Part shown: positions 1-5,417 of the stretch, one piece after another
Layout: every line of letters begins with the position of its first letter
Position numbering within the stretch: the stretch's first letter is position 1
Origin: Treponema sp.
Lineage (GTDB): Bacteria; Spirochaetota; Spirochaetia; Treponematales; Breznakiellaceae
Assembly (NCBI GenBank): GCA_009784995.1
Contig: WQXE01000127.1
Coordinates: forward strand, 1-5,417
Direction of reading: 5' to 3'
Length of the DNA: 5,417 bases
Position numbers and translations under genes: made by a program
The notes under the pieces: model-generated
The model's input: the letters and a program-made list of their open reading frames with translations, nothing else
Databases searched by the model: none
What the model was told of the DNA's origin: nothing

Positions 1-52
1 TTAAAAATACGCTTTGCCCTTCTTCTACATCTGTATGTTTATATCGTGCCAT
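1..52 (-). CDS. Partial transposase N-terminus, probably IS1182-like (DUF772 type)
   Basis: Only the first 17 codons lie in the window; the gene runs off its left edge. It starts at the ATG complementary to 50-52 and reads MARYKHTDVEEGQSVFL. From memory this resembles the usual opening of IS1182-like transposases, which begin with M-(A/G)-(R/K)-Y-K and continue into a conserved segment around PGTFEY that would lie outside the window. Those enzymes cut and join insertion-sequence ends through a DDE catalytic domain, none of which is visible here. A run of six G on the coding strand (57-62) lies 4 bases before the ATG and could act as a Shine-Dalgarno sequence. The call rests on a short match, so an unrelated gene start is possible. 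The sequence to the left of the window would decide it. Confidence 0.5.
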   Translation of the reverse strand, partial: MARYKHTDVEEGQSVFL

Positions 53-120
53 TTGACCCCCCAGAAAAATTATGTTATTTTATCACATCTTTTCCGTTTG
101 GGGGCTTTTTCTACAAACTC
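53..120 (-). promoter_or_regulatory. Upstream region of the transposase, probable insertion-sequence end with RBS-sequestering potential
   Basis: This stretch lies between the transposase ATG and the dispersed-repeat hairpin and probably contains one end of the insertion sequence; I cannot place the exact boundary. On the coding (minus) strand, CCCCCA (104-99) can pair with UGGGGG (63-58), which overlaps the likely ribosome binding site. AGAAAAA (112-106) can pair with UUUUUCU (69-63). The two pairings interleave, giving a pseudoknot-like arrangement or two alternative folds. No convincing -35/-10 pair is visible. CATAAT (74-69) is the best -10 candidate, but it lacks a -35. Confidence 0.35.
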
Positions 121-124
121 TACG

Positions 125-195
125 GTTCGCAAGACGCAAAGTTCGCCAAGAAAAACTAAATTAAATCTTTGCGTTCTTCGCGTCTTAGCGTGAAC
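125..195. repeat. Long imperfect hairpin built from a dispersed GACGC-rich repeat
   Basis: The left arm (125-150) and right arm (167-195) are inverted copies separated by a 16-base A/T-rich loop (151-166). Aligning the left arm with the complement of the right gives about 22 matches over 26 bases, with three extra bases in the right arm. The right arm, read on the minus strand, is a 29-base repeat unit that recurs at 5301-5329 with 26 of 29 identities. The hairpin begins 14 bases after the mscS stop codon, so an mscS transcript would fold it at its 3' end. It could serve as a terminator-like or RNA-stabilising structure. There is no strong U tract after it, so a simple intrinsic terminator is not certain. 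Confidence 0.75.
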
Positions 196-209
196 TTCTT
201 CTGTATATC

Positions 210-1610
210 TTATTTATTTGACGTTATTACTCTGTAATGCGAGGAGGTTAAATCAAGTCCAGATTCACGGAAACCATTTTGAATATTTTCATACAGCATT
301 GTATGAATTCGCGGCACTTTACTTACTTCTTTTGTATAACAATTAATCTGGTAACACGCGTAAAAATCATCCAGTTTGGTTTGTAAAACAAAAGGTTTTG
401 GCCGCTTTTGCACATGTTCTGTTTCAAGCGCGGCGTTTATTAAAATATCATGAACTGTCTGCCAAGGTGTGGCGTAACCAAATGTAACCTCGGTATAAAT
501 AATTAAACCTTCTTCGTCCTCATCTGAAGATGTATTGTAATTAATTATATTAGAACCCAAAATAATCAAATTTGGAAATGTAACATATTCATTTTTATGT
601 GTTTTAAGACGGACTACCATCAGATTTTTTTCTACAACAAAACCTGTTATTTCTTTTATTTTTACACGATCTCCAATTTTAAACGGACGCATATATGTAA
701 TAACAAGCCCCGCTACAAGGTTTCCGATTGCTGTAGAAGAACCTAGCGAAAAAATAATACCGATAAAAACAGAAACTCCCTGAAACGCTCTTGAATCAGA
801 ACCCGGCAGATACGGGTAAATAATCGCGATTGTAAAAGCTAGTAAGAGTACCTGTAAAATTTTATATGTTGGAGCAGCCCATTCTGTATAAAAACCATTT
901 ATTTTTATTTTACCCTTTTCTATCTGTAAAGCGAAAAACTTTAAACCCTTTAATACATAACGGGTTATTAAGATAATAATAATTATATAAAAAAGATTTG
1001 GAATATAACCGACGGCTCCGCGTAATATATTCCTGACCGGATTTAAAATATAACCAAATAAAACAGACGATAAATTTCTTGTCGCCGAAAACAAACTAAA
1101 AATAATCGGGATTGTAAGAAAAAGTTGTATACCAGTTATAAAGTATTTTAATAAACGTAAAAAGAATTCGATTATTTTAATTATTTGTTTGGTTGTAAAT
1201 ATTTTAATTTTCTTAAAAACCAGGGGTTTTATTTTATCTTTACCTGCGTTTTCAATTTTATTATTGAACCGTTTGAATAAAAACCAGATAAACCAAATTA
1301 AAAGAATTTGTCCAACGATTATAGCAAGAGCGATTCCAATTCTTTGGAATAGATGCAGTTCCACAGGAACTACAGACGGTGCTGTTACAGCGTCTACAAC
1401 AACATCAGTTTCAGAATCCGCTGCGGTTAAATCATTATCAATATTATTTTCTATTATTTGTTCTTCTATAAGTTCATCAGAAGTTGCTACAAAATTTTCA
1501 TAATCGGTATTTGTATCAATTTCCTGAGCAAATGAAAATGTTAAGGGAAGCAGTAAAATAATAATGGCTGTCACCCAAAGGCGACAGCCACAATAAATTG
1601 TTCTAGTCAA
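210..1610 (-). CDS. MscS-family mechanosensitive ion channel
   Basis: Predicted small-conductance mechanosensitive channel of 466 residues; the family opens under membrane tension to release solutes on osmotic downshift. Residues 1-28 look like a cleavable signal peptide (hydrophobic 14-27, likely cut after SFA). Residues 30-80 form an acidic, probably extracytoplasmic segment. Hydrophobic stretches lie near 90-112, 150-174, 203-220 and 250-268, followed by the pore helix and signature at about 276-316 (SLGSSTAIGNLVAG, then MRPFKIGDRV). The MscS beta domain and cytoplasmic vestibule follow, with the typical PN and NIINY residues near 346-358. The start is TTG (1608-1610), the first in-frame start after an upstream stop, and it supplies the signal peptide. 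GTG at codon 13 would leave a short signal lacking basic residues. The gene follows hppA by 17 bases and is probably co-transcribed with it. The start region has no clear Shine-Dalgarno sequence and overlaps a terminator-like hairpin. The family call is firm; the precise subfamily and gating behaviour are not. Confidence 0.9.
   Translation of the reverse strand: MTRTIYCGCRLWVTAIIILLLPLTFSFAQEIDTNTDYENFVATSDELIEEQIIENNIDNDLTAADSETDVVVDAVTAPSVVPVELHLFQRIGIALAIIVGQILLIWFIWFLFKRFNNKIENAGKDKIKPLVFKKIKIFTTKQIIKIIEFFLRLLKYFITGIQLFLTIPIIFSLFSATRNLSSVLFGYILNPVRNILRGAVGYIPNLFYIIIIILITRYVLKGLKFFALQIEKGKIKINGFYTEWAAPTYKILQVLLLAFTIAIIYPYLPGSDSRAFQGVSVFIGIIFSLGSSTAIGNLVAGLVITYMRPFKIGDRVKIKEITGFVVEKNLMVVRLKTHKNEYVTFPNLIILGSNIINYNTSSDEDEEGLIIYTEVTFGYATPWQTVHDILINAALETEHVQKRPKPFVLQTKLDDFYACYQINCYTKEVSKVPRIHTMLYENIQNGFRESGLDLTSSHYRVITSNK
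1565..1590 (-). terminator. Intrinsic-terminator-like hairpin downstream of hppA, inside the mscS start region
   Basis: On the minus strand TGGCTGTC (1590-1583) and GACAGCCA (1572-1565) are perfectly complementary. In RNA the stem continues inward with a G-U and two C-G pairs, giving 11 pairs closed by a UUUG tetraloop. The next ten bases (1564-1555) include eight U. The stem begins 37 bases after the hppA stop codon, which is normal spacing for a Rho-independent terminator. It lies within codons 7-15 of mscS, so it would either end most hppA transcripts before mscS or hinder mscS translation. The structure is read directly from the sequence; its activity is inferred. Confidence 0.7.
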
Positions 1611-1627
1611 TCTTACAACAATCCAAA

Positions 1628-3757
1628 TTACATTAACGAAAACGCAATAGTTACACCGGCGAAAACGATAGCAACAGTTGTTGCAAGTACCATAACGTTG
1701 TTAAATGACGGACCTGCTGTGTCTTTAAGAGGATCACCTACAGTATCGCCGATAACAGCGGCTTTGTGTTGTTCACTACCTTTACCGCCTAAATTGCCAC
1801 GTTCAATAAACTTTTTCGCATTGTCCCATGCGCCGCCTGCATTGAGCATAAACACAGCCAGAGCAAAACCAGCTAATACAGTTCCTGCAAGGAAACCAAC
1901 AACACCAGCCGGACCTAATATAATACCGGAAAGAATTGGTGAAACTATAACGATGATAGTAGGAGCGATCATTTCTTTTAAAGCACCCTTTGTGCAAATA
2001 TCAACACAAGTTGCATAATCTGCTTGAACACCTTCTTTGCCTTCCAATAAACCAACTATTTCTTTAAACTGGCGTCTGACTTCATTTACAATACTCATTG
2101 CCGCACGCTGTACAGCGGAGATACAAAGAGCAGAGAAATAGAATACCATTGCCACTCCAAAGAAGAAACCAATCAAAACAGGAGGATTGATAACAGAGAG
2201 ATCAAGCACATCACGACCTGCTTCTACAAGCTTATTATTCACAAGGTTTACATAATTGACCAAAAGTACAAGAGCAGTAAATGCGTTAGAAGCAATAGCA
2301 AAACCCTTTCCGGTAGCGGCTGTTGTATTGCCTAATGAGTCTAGAGCATCTGTACGTTCACGAACTTCAGGAGGCAGATTAGCCATTTGAGCAATACCAC
2401 CTGCGTTATCTGCAACAGGACCAAAGGCATCAGTTGCAAGAATTATGGCATTTGTGGCAAGCATTGCTACCGCAGCAAGCCCAATCCCGTAAAGACCTAT
2501 GTTAAAATCTGCGTAACCGCCGGAAACAAAGTATGCAGCCAAAACAGCGCCCGATATAGTCAGCATCGGTAAGGTAACAGACCTCATGCCAAGGGACAAA
2601 CCACCGATTATCAAAGTAGCAGAACCAGTATTACTAGCTTCTGCAAGTTCTCGTGTCGGCTTACTGGCATCTGAAGTATAATATTCTGTTAAATAACTGA
2701 TTATAAAACCGGAAACAATACCTACAACAACTGCACCGAAAATACCAAAAGCGAATTCTTCCATACGGCCTGCGTTTTCCGCGTTTCTTGCGATAAATAA
2801 AATTGCCGGTAAAGTTCCAATAGCTGCAAGACCGCCTGCAATAAATACACCCCTGCGCAGAGCATTTAAAAGTGTTTTTTGATCAGTTTTTTCTTTTGTC
2901 TGTACAAAGAAAGTACCGACAATCGACATTAATACACCAATTATACATACAATGATTGGGAGTAACATACCTGCAACACCGTATCCTGCTGCAAACCCTA
3001 TAGCAACTGTTGCTACAAGAGCGCCGGAGTTAGATTGATGAAGATCTGCACCCATACCTGCAACGTCACCAACATTGTCACCTACGTTATCTGCAATTAC
3101 AGCAGGATTTCTTGGATCGTCTTCAGGGATTCCCGCTTCAACTTTTCCTACAAGGTCTGCGCCGACATCAGCTGCTTTGGTAAATATACCGCCGCCGACA
3201 CGGGCAAATACTGCCATAACAGAAACACCCATTCCGAAGGTTATCATAGTCTGCGCTATAACTTGATCATCAGCGCCGAACACAAACCTAAGAACGGTAT
3301 ACCATGTAATAACTTCGAGAATCTGGAATCCGTTAACAACAAAACCCATGACTGTCCCTGACGAAAAAGCTACACGAAGTGCTTTGTTAAGACCCTTAGT
3401 TGCTGCTTGAGCGGTGCGGACATTTGCCCTTGTAGCAACCTTCAAACCGACAATACCGCAAAGCCCGCAAATGAAACCGCCCGATAAAAAGGCGAAGGGT
3501 GTAAAACGATTAACAAGCTGACCGTCACTGGCTATTGAAAGCACCAGCAAAACCACGAACATGAAGGCGAAAAAAGCCGCGACTGTAGTGTACTGACGTT
3601 TTATATACGCGTCTGCACCTGTACGGATAGCTTTTGCTATCTTCTTCATGACATCATTGCCTTCTTCGTACTTCATCACTTTGCGCCCTTGGAAAAGAGC
3701 GAACAAGAGCGAAACGGCTGCTCCGACGAAACCCACGAAAAATAGATTTTCGATCAT
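1628..3757 (-). CDS. hppA: Membrane-bound ion-translocating pyrophosphatase, K+-dependent type
   Basis: Hydrolyses cytoplasmic pyrophosphate and couples it to H+ or Na+ export across the inner membrane. The 709-residue, multi-helix protein has the normal family length. Catalytic motifs are intact: D197-x7-K205-x-E207; the Mg-PPi motif starting at DDPRNP (213-218) with D223, D227 and D231; DNAGG near 450; and GDTVGDPLKDTAGPS (670-684). Alanine at 480 and glycine at 483 in GNTTAATGKG mark the K+-dependent class; K+-independent enzymes have lysine and threonine there. R186 and D238 of the ion gate are kept. The position of the gate glutamate (Glu246 in Thermotoga maritima) is Gln241, and the gate lysine of the last helix is Val690. 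GMES and IAEM, as usually seen, are GMRS and IAQM. The ATG is preceded by AGGAG, 10 bases upstream. It is the first gene of a likely unit with mscS. Family is certain; whether the pumped ion is H+ or Na+ cannot be read. Confidence 0.97.
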   Translation of the reverse strand: MIENLFFVGFVGAAVSLLFALFQGRKVMKYEEGNDVMKKIAKAIRTGADAYIKRQYTTVAAFFAFMFVVLLVLSIASDGQLVNRFTPFAFLSGGFICGLCGIVGLKVATRANVRTAQAATKGLNKALRVAFSSGTVMGFVVNGFQILEVITWYTVLRFVFGADDQVIAQTMITFGMGVSVMAVFARVGGGIFTKAADVGADLVGKVEAGIPEDDPRNPAVIADNVGDNVGDVAGMGADLHQSNSGALVATVAIGFAAGYGVAGMLLPIIVCIIGVLMSIVGTFFVQTKEKTDQKTLLNALRRGVFIAGGLAAIGTLPAILFIARNAENAGRMEEFAFGIFGAVVVGIVSGFIISYLTEYYTSDASKPTRELAEASNTGSATLIIGGLSLGMRSVTLPMLTISGAVLAAYFVSGGYADFNIGLYGIGLAAVAMLATNAIILATDAFGPVADNAGGIAQMANLPPEVRERTDALDSLGNTTAATGKGFAIASNAFTALVLLVNYVNLVNNKLVEAGRDVLDLSVINPPVLIGFFFGVAMVFYFSALCISAVQRAAMSIVNEVRRQFKEIVGLLEGKEGVQADYATCVDICTKGALKEMIAPTIIVIVSPILSGIILGPAGVVGFLAGTVLAGFALAVFMLNAGGAWDNAKKFIERGNLGGKGSEQHKAAVIGDTVGDPLKDTAGPSFNNVMVLATTVAIVFAGVTIAFSLM

Positions 3758-3767
3758 AATAGTATTA

Positions 3768-3772
3768 CTCCT
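3768..3772 (-). promoter_or_regulatory. Shine-Dalgarno sequence of hppA
   Basis: AGGAG on the minus strand lies 10 bases before the hppA ATG (3755-3757). It is the only strong Shine-Dalgarno sequence in the window in front of a gene, and it fixes this ATG as the start. Confidence 0.85.
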
Positions 3773-3789
3773 AAAATATGCTAATTTAT

Positions 3790-3820
3790 ATTATATCATT
3801 AAAATCATAATAAAAGTCAA
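3790..3820 (-). promoter_or_regulatory. Probable sigma70-type promoter of hppA
   Basis: On the minus strand TATAAT (3795-3790) is a perfect -10 box. TTGACT (3820-3815) is a five-of-six -35 box, 19 bases away, slightly longer than the optimum of 17. Transcription would begin near 3783, giving a leader of about 25 bases that contains AGGAG. A perfect TTGACA also occurs further upstream at 3851-3846 on this strand, but nothing resembling a -10 box lies at the right distance from it. Confidence 0.6.
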
Positions 3821-3844
3821 TGGACTAATTCATCAACAAAGACA

Positions 3845-3874
3845 TTGTCAATTACAAAAAACCCATGTTATACT
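3845..3874 (+). promoter_or_regulatory. Probable promoter of the beta-CASP ribonuclease gene, giving a leaderless mRNA
   Basis: TTGTCA (3845-3850) and TATACT (3869-3874) each match the consensus at five of six positions, with an 18-base spacer. The -10 box ends 5 bases before the ATG at 3880, so transcription should start at or next to the A of that codon. No purine-rich Shine-Dalgarno sequence precedes this ATG or the earlier in-frame ATG at 3865. The promoter diverges from that of hppA, and the two -35 boxes are about 25 bases apart. Confidence 0.55.
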
Positions 3875-3879
3875 GTATT

Positions 3880-5292
3880 ATGTACGCAGGATTTTATTCA
3901 CTCGGCGCGGCCGAAGAAGTAACAGGTTCCAAGCATGTGCTTGAGATTGACGGGTTAAGTTATCTGATTGATTGCGGCGCGTTTCAGGGCTCCAGAGCCG
4001 AAGCGGATCGTAAAAACAGAGAATTTGGCATAGCGGCTGATCGTATCGAAGGTGTGATTTTAACGCACGGGCACCTTGATCATTGCGGGCTTTTGCCGTT
4101 ACTGGCAAAACGCGGTTACGAAGGTAATGTTTACGCCACCCCGGCAACCAGGGATATCGCGAGCCTTATAATGATGGATTCCGCCAACATTCAGGCGCGG
4201 GACGCGAAATACCTTAAAAGCCAGGCGCAGAAAAAAGGGCAAAAGTTCGATTGGGAACCTCTTTACGCTGAAGTTGACGCGATAAAAGCCGTGAGCCAGA
4301 CAATCGGAGTTTCTTATAATAGACCGATGTTTATCGGCGACGGGGTCAGTCTAGAATTTTATGACGCGGGGCACATTCTTGGCTCTGCCATCGCTTCTAT
4401 AAAAATAAAAAAAGGCGGCGAAGAACTTAACATACTCGCGACAGGCGATTTAGGCCGCAAGGGTAAACCAATTATCCGAAACCCGGCAACTCCTGAAACC
4501 ACCCCTGATTACATCATTTTAGAGAGCACATACGGCGACCGCTTGCACGGCAGTACGGACGACGCGATAAAAAAACTCGCGGAAATAGCGAGACGCACTG
4601 TAGAAAAAAAAGGAAAGATTTTAATACCTTCCTTCGCGATTGAACGCACACAGGAACTTGTTTATTACTTCCATTTATTAGTTGATGACGGCACAATTCC
4701 CGAAGTGCCGATCTTTGTCGATTCGCCGATGGCAACTAACGCGACAACAATTTTCCAGGTACACCCTGAATGTTACAACGCGGAGATTAAAGAAGCGTTT
4801 ATTAAACATCATAAAAATCCGTTTGGTTTTAACAGTTTGCACTTTACAACCAGCGTACAGGAATCAAAAGCGTTAAACGATCACAAAGGTCCTTTAATAA
4901 TAATTTCCGCCGATGGAATGTGCGAAGCGGGACGTATCCAGCACCACCTGATGCACAATATTCAGGATCCAAACACTACCATAATGACCGTAGGTTACAT
5001 GGCAGAAAACACATTGGGCAGGCGTATCCGCAACCGTGAAAAAGAAGTTAAAATACACGGCGATTGGTACAAGGTAAACGCGGCAGTAGAAGAAATAAAC
5101 GCGTTCAGCGCCCATGCCGATTACGCGGAAACACTTGAATGGCTAAAAGCGATAGATACATCAAAACTAAAAGGAATTTTCTTAGTACACGGCGAACGTA
5201 AGTCACAAAACTTCATGAAAACATTCCTGGAAGAAAATGGGTATCCGAATGTGCAAATTGTGAAATACGGCCAAACCTATGAACTTAATTAA
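3880..5292 (+). CDS. Beta-CASP metallo-beta-lactamase ribonuclease (YSH1/CPSF-like)
   Basis: Predicted zinc-dependent RNA nuclease of 470 residues from the ATG at 3880, related to bacterial homologues of the CPSF-73 cleavage factor such as Thermus TTHA0252. Visible in order (numbering from this start): an N-terminal LGAAEEVTGS strand; zinc motif HGHLDH at 63-68; H165 in DAGHILGS; D190 in TGDLG; beta-CASP motif A E215 in LESTYGDR; SADGMCEAGR near 343-352; motif B H412 in FSAHAD; and motif C H437 in LVHGE. Histidine at motif C is the usual mark of RNA rather than DNA substrates. All metal ligands are present, so it should be active in the cytoplasm in RNA processing or decay. An in-frame ATG at 3865 would add five residues, but it lies upstream of the -10 box and family members normally begin close to the first strand. 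It is transcribed alone, away from hppA, and followed by a dispersed repeat. The exact substrate is unknown. Confidence 0.93.
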   Translation: MYAGFYSLGAAEEVTGSKHVLEIDGLSYLIDCGAFQGSRAEADRKNREFGIAADRIEGVILTHGHLDHCGLLPLLAKRGYEGNVYATPATRDIASLIMMDSANIQARDAKYLKSQAQKKGQKFDWEPLYAEVDAIKAVSQTIGVSYNRPMFIGDGVSLEFYDAGHILGSAIASIKIKKGGEELNILATGDLGRKGKPIIRNPATPETTPDYIILESTYGDRLHGSTDDAIKKLAEIARRTVEKKGKILIPSFAIERTQELVYYFHLLVDDGTIPEVPIFVDSPMATNATTIFQVHPECYNAEIKEAFIKHHKNPFGFNSLHFTTSVQESKALNDHKGPLIIISADGMCEAGRIQHHLMHNIQDPNTTIMTVGYMAENTLGRRIRNREKEVKIHGDWYKVNAAVEEINAFSAHADYAETLEWLKAIDTSKLKGIFLVHGERKSQNFMKTFLEENGYPNVQIVKYGQTYELN

Positions 5293-5300
5293 GAAGAAGA

Positions 5301-5329
5301 GTTCACGCAGAGACGCAAAGAACGCAAAG
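5301..5329 (+). repeat. Dispersed 29-bp GACGC-rich repeat, second copy
   Basis: It starts 8 bases after the ribonuclease stop codon and matches the minus-strand reading of 167-195 at 26 of 29 positions; differences are confined to positions 9, 10 and 17 of the unit. A GAAGAA motif stands just before the unit in both copies, so the similarity extends slightly upstream. Unlike the left copy, it has no obvious inverted partner nearby. The two copies are inverted relative to each other on the chromosome, but each has the same orientation relative to the gene that ends before it. Confidence 0.8.
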
Positions 5330-5351
5330 TTGTTGTACGTTATCATTTCCT

Positions 5352-5394
5352 AAACCCCAAAATCACAGATAGCTATCTGATATTTCTTGGGATT
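5352..5394. repeat. Palindrome-centred imperfect hairpin downstream of the ribonuclease gene
   Basis: A perfect 14-base palindrome, CAGATAGCTATCTG (5366-5379), is flanked by complementary CCCAA (5356-5360) and TTGGG (5387-5391). Together they make an interrupted inverted repeat of about 40 bases. There is no U tract on either strand directly after it, so it is not a standard intrinsic terminator. It could be a 3'-end RNA structure, a dyad bound by a regulator, or part of a neighbouring element beyond the window. Confidence 0.6.
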
Positions 5395-5417
5395 AATGTT
5401 AAGATTTCGAATATAAA

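Noticed and set aside
125..195. CRISPR array
   Set aside because: Units here are inverted arms of a hairpin, not direct repeats with uniform unique spacers, and no cas gene is present.
1189..1503. Plus-strand open frame opposite mscS
   Set aside because: It is antisense to the channel's membrane and acidic segments; the Ser/Thr-rich translation is what the acidic low-complexity segment gives on the other strand.
1572..1574. GTG at codon 13 as the mscS start
   Set aside because: It would give a very short signal sequence without basic residues, has no ribosome binding site, and lies within the hairpin stem; the TTG at 1608-1610 is preferred, though not proven.
1698..2018. Plus-strand open frame of 106 codons opposite hppA
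   Set aside because: It lies entirely antisense to a strongly conserved gene, resembles no known protein and has no ribosome binding site that I can see. The same holds for the frames at 2387-2572, 3035-3361 and 3075-3266.
3846..3851. Perfect TTGACA on the minus strand as a second hppA -35 box
   Set aside because: No acceptable -10 box lies 15-19 bases downstream; the match comes from near-symmetry with the plus-strand TTGTCA.
3865..3879. In-frame ATG giving a 475-residue ribonuclease
   Set aside because: It has no Shine-Dalgarno sequence, overlaps the spacer and -10 region of the likely promoter, and adds residues not typical of the family, which begins just before the first LGA strand.
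3758..3879. Riboswitch or small RNA in the hppA-ribonuclease intergenic region
   Set aside because: The predicted hppA leader is only about 25 bases and the ribonuclease mRNA appears leaderless, leaving no room for a structured leader.
3878..4147. Minus-strand open frames opposite the ribonuclease gene (also 4514-4735 and 4894-5115)
   Set aside because: They are antisense shadows of a conserved coding region; their compositions are not protein-like.

Overview
The window holds three complete genes and the first codons of a fourth. The organism is a bacterium of moderate to low GC, probably Gram-negative, since the MscS-type channel carries a cleavable export signal and an acidic N-terminal extracytoplasmic segment. 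Pyrophosphate-driven ion pumping suggests an energy-limited, possibly anaerobic lifestyle. The phylum cannot be fixed from the sequence alone.

Layout. Positions 1-52 (minus) are the start of a transposase resembling the IS1182/DUF772 type, cut by the window edge, with its 5' region at about 53-120. Positions 125-195 form a long imperfect hairpin made from a dispersed repeat. Then come two minus-strand genes 17 bases apart: a mechanosensitive-channel (MscS family) gene at 210-1610, downstream of a membrane-bound ion-translocating pyrophosphatase gene (hppA) at 1628-3757. A divergent promoter region of about 120 bp (3758-3879) separates hppA from a plus-strand beta-CASP metallo-beta-lactamase ribonuclease gene at 3880-5292. 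The last 125 bases hold a second copy of the dispersed repeat and a palindrome-centred hairpin; there is no gene in them.

How the parts fit. hppA and mscS look like one transcription unit and both act in the inner membrane on ion balance. However, a terminator-like hairpin with a U-rich tail sits inside the first codons of mscS, so mscS expression may depend on read-through. The ribonuclease gene appears to be leaderless: a TATACT box lies 5 bases before its ATG and no Shine-Dalgarno sequence is present. The pyrophosphatase keeps its catalytic residues and the K+-dependence marker, but two of the four usual ion-gate residues are replaced. The same 29-bp repeat follows the stop codons of both mscS and the ribonuclease gene, in the same orientation relative to each gene.

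I see no multi-gene system of unknown type here. The notable points are the divergent ion gate, the embedded terminator, the leaderless start and the gene-end repeats.
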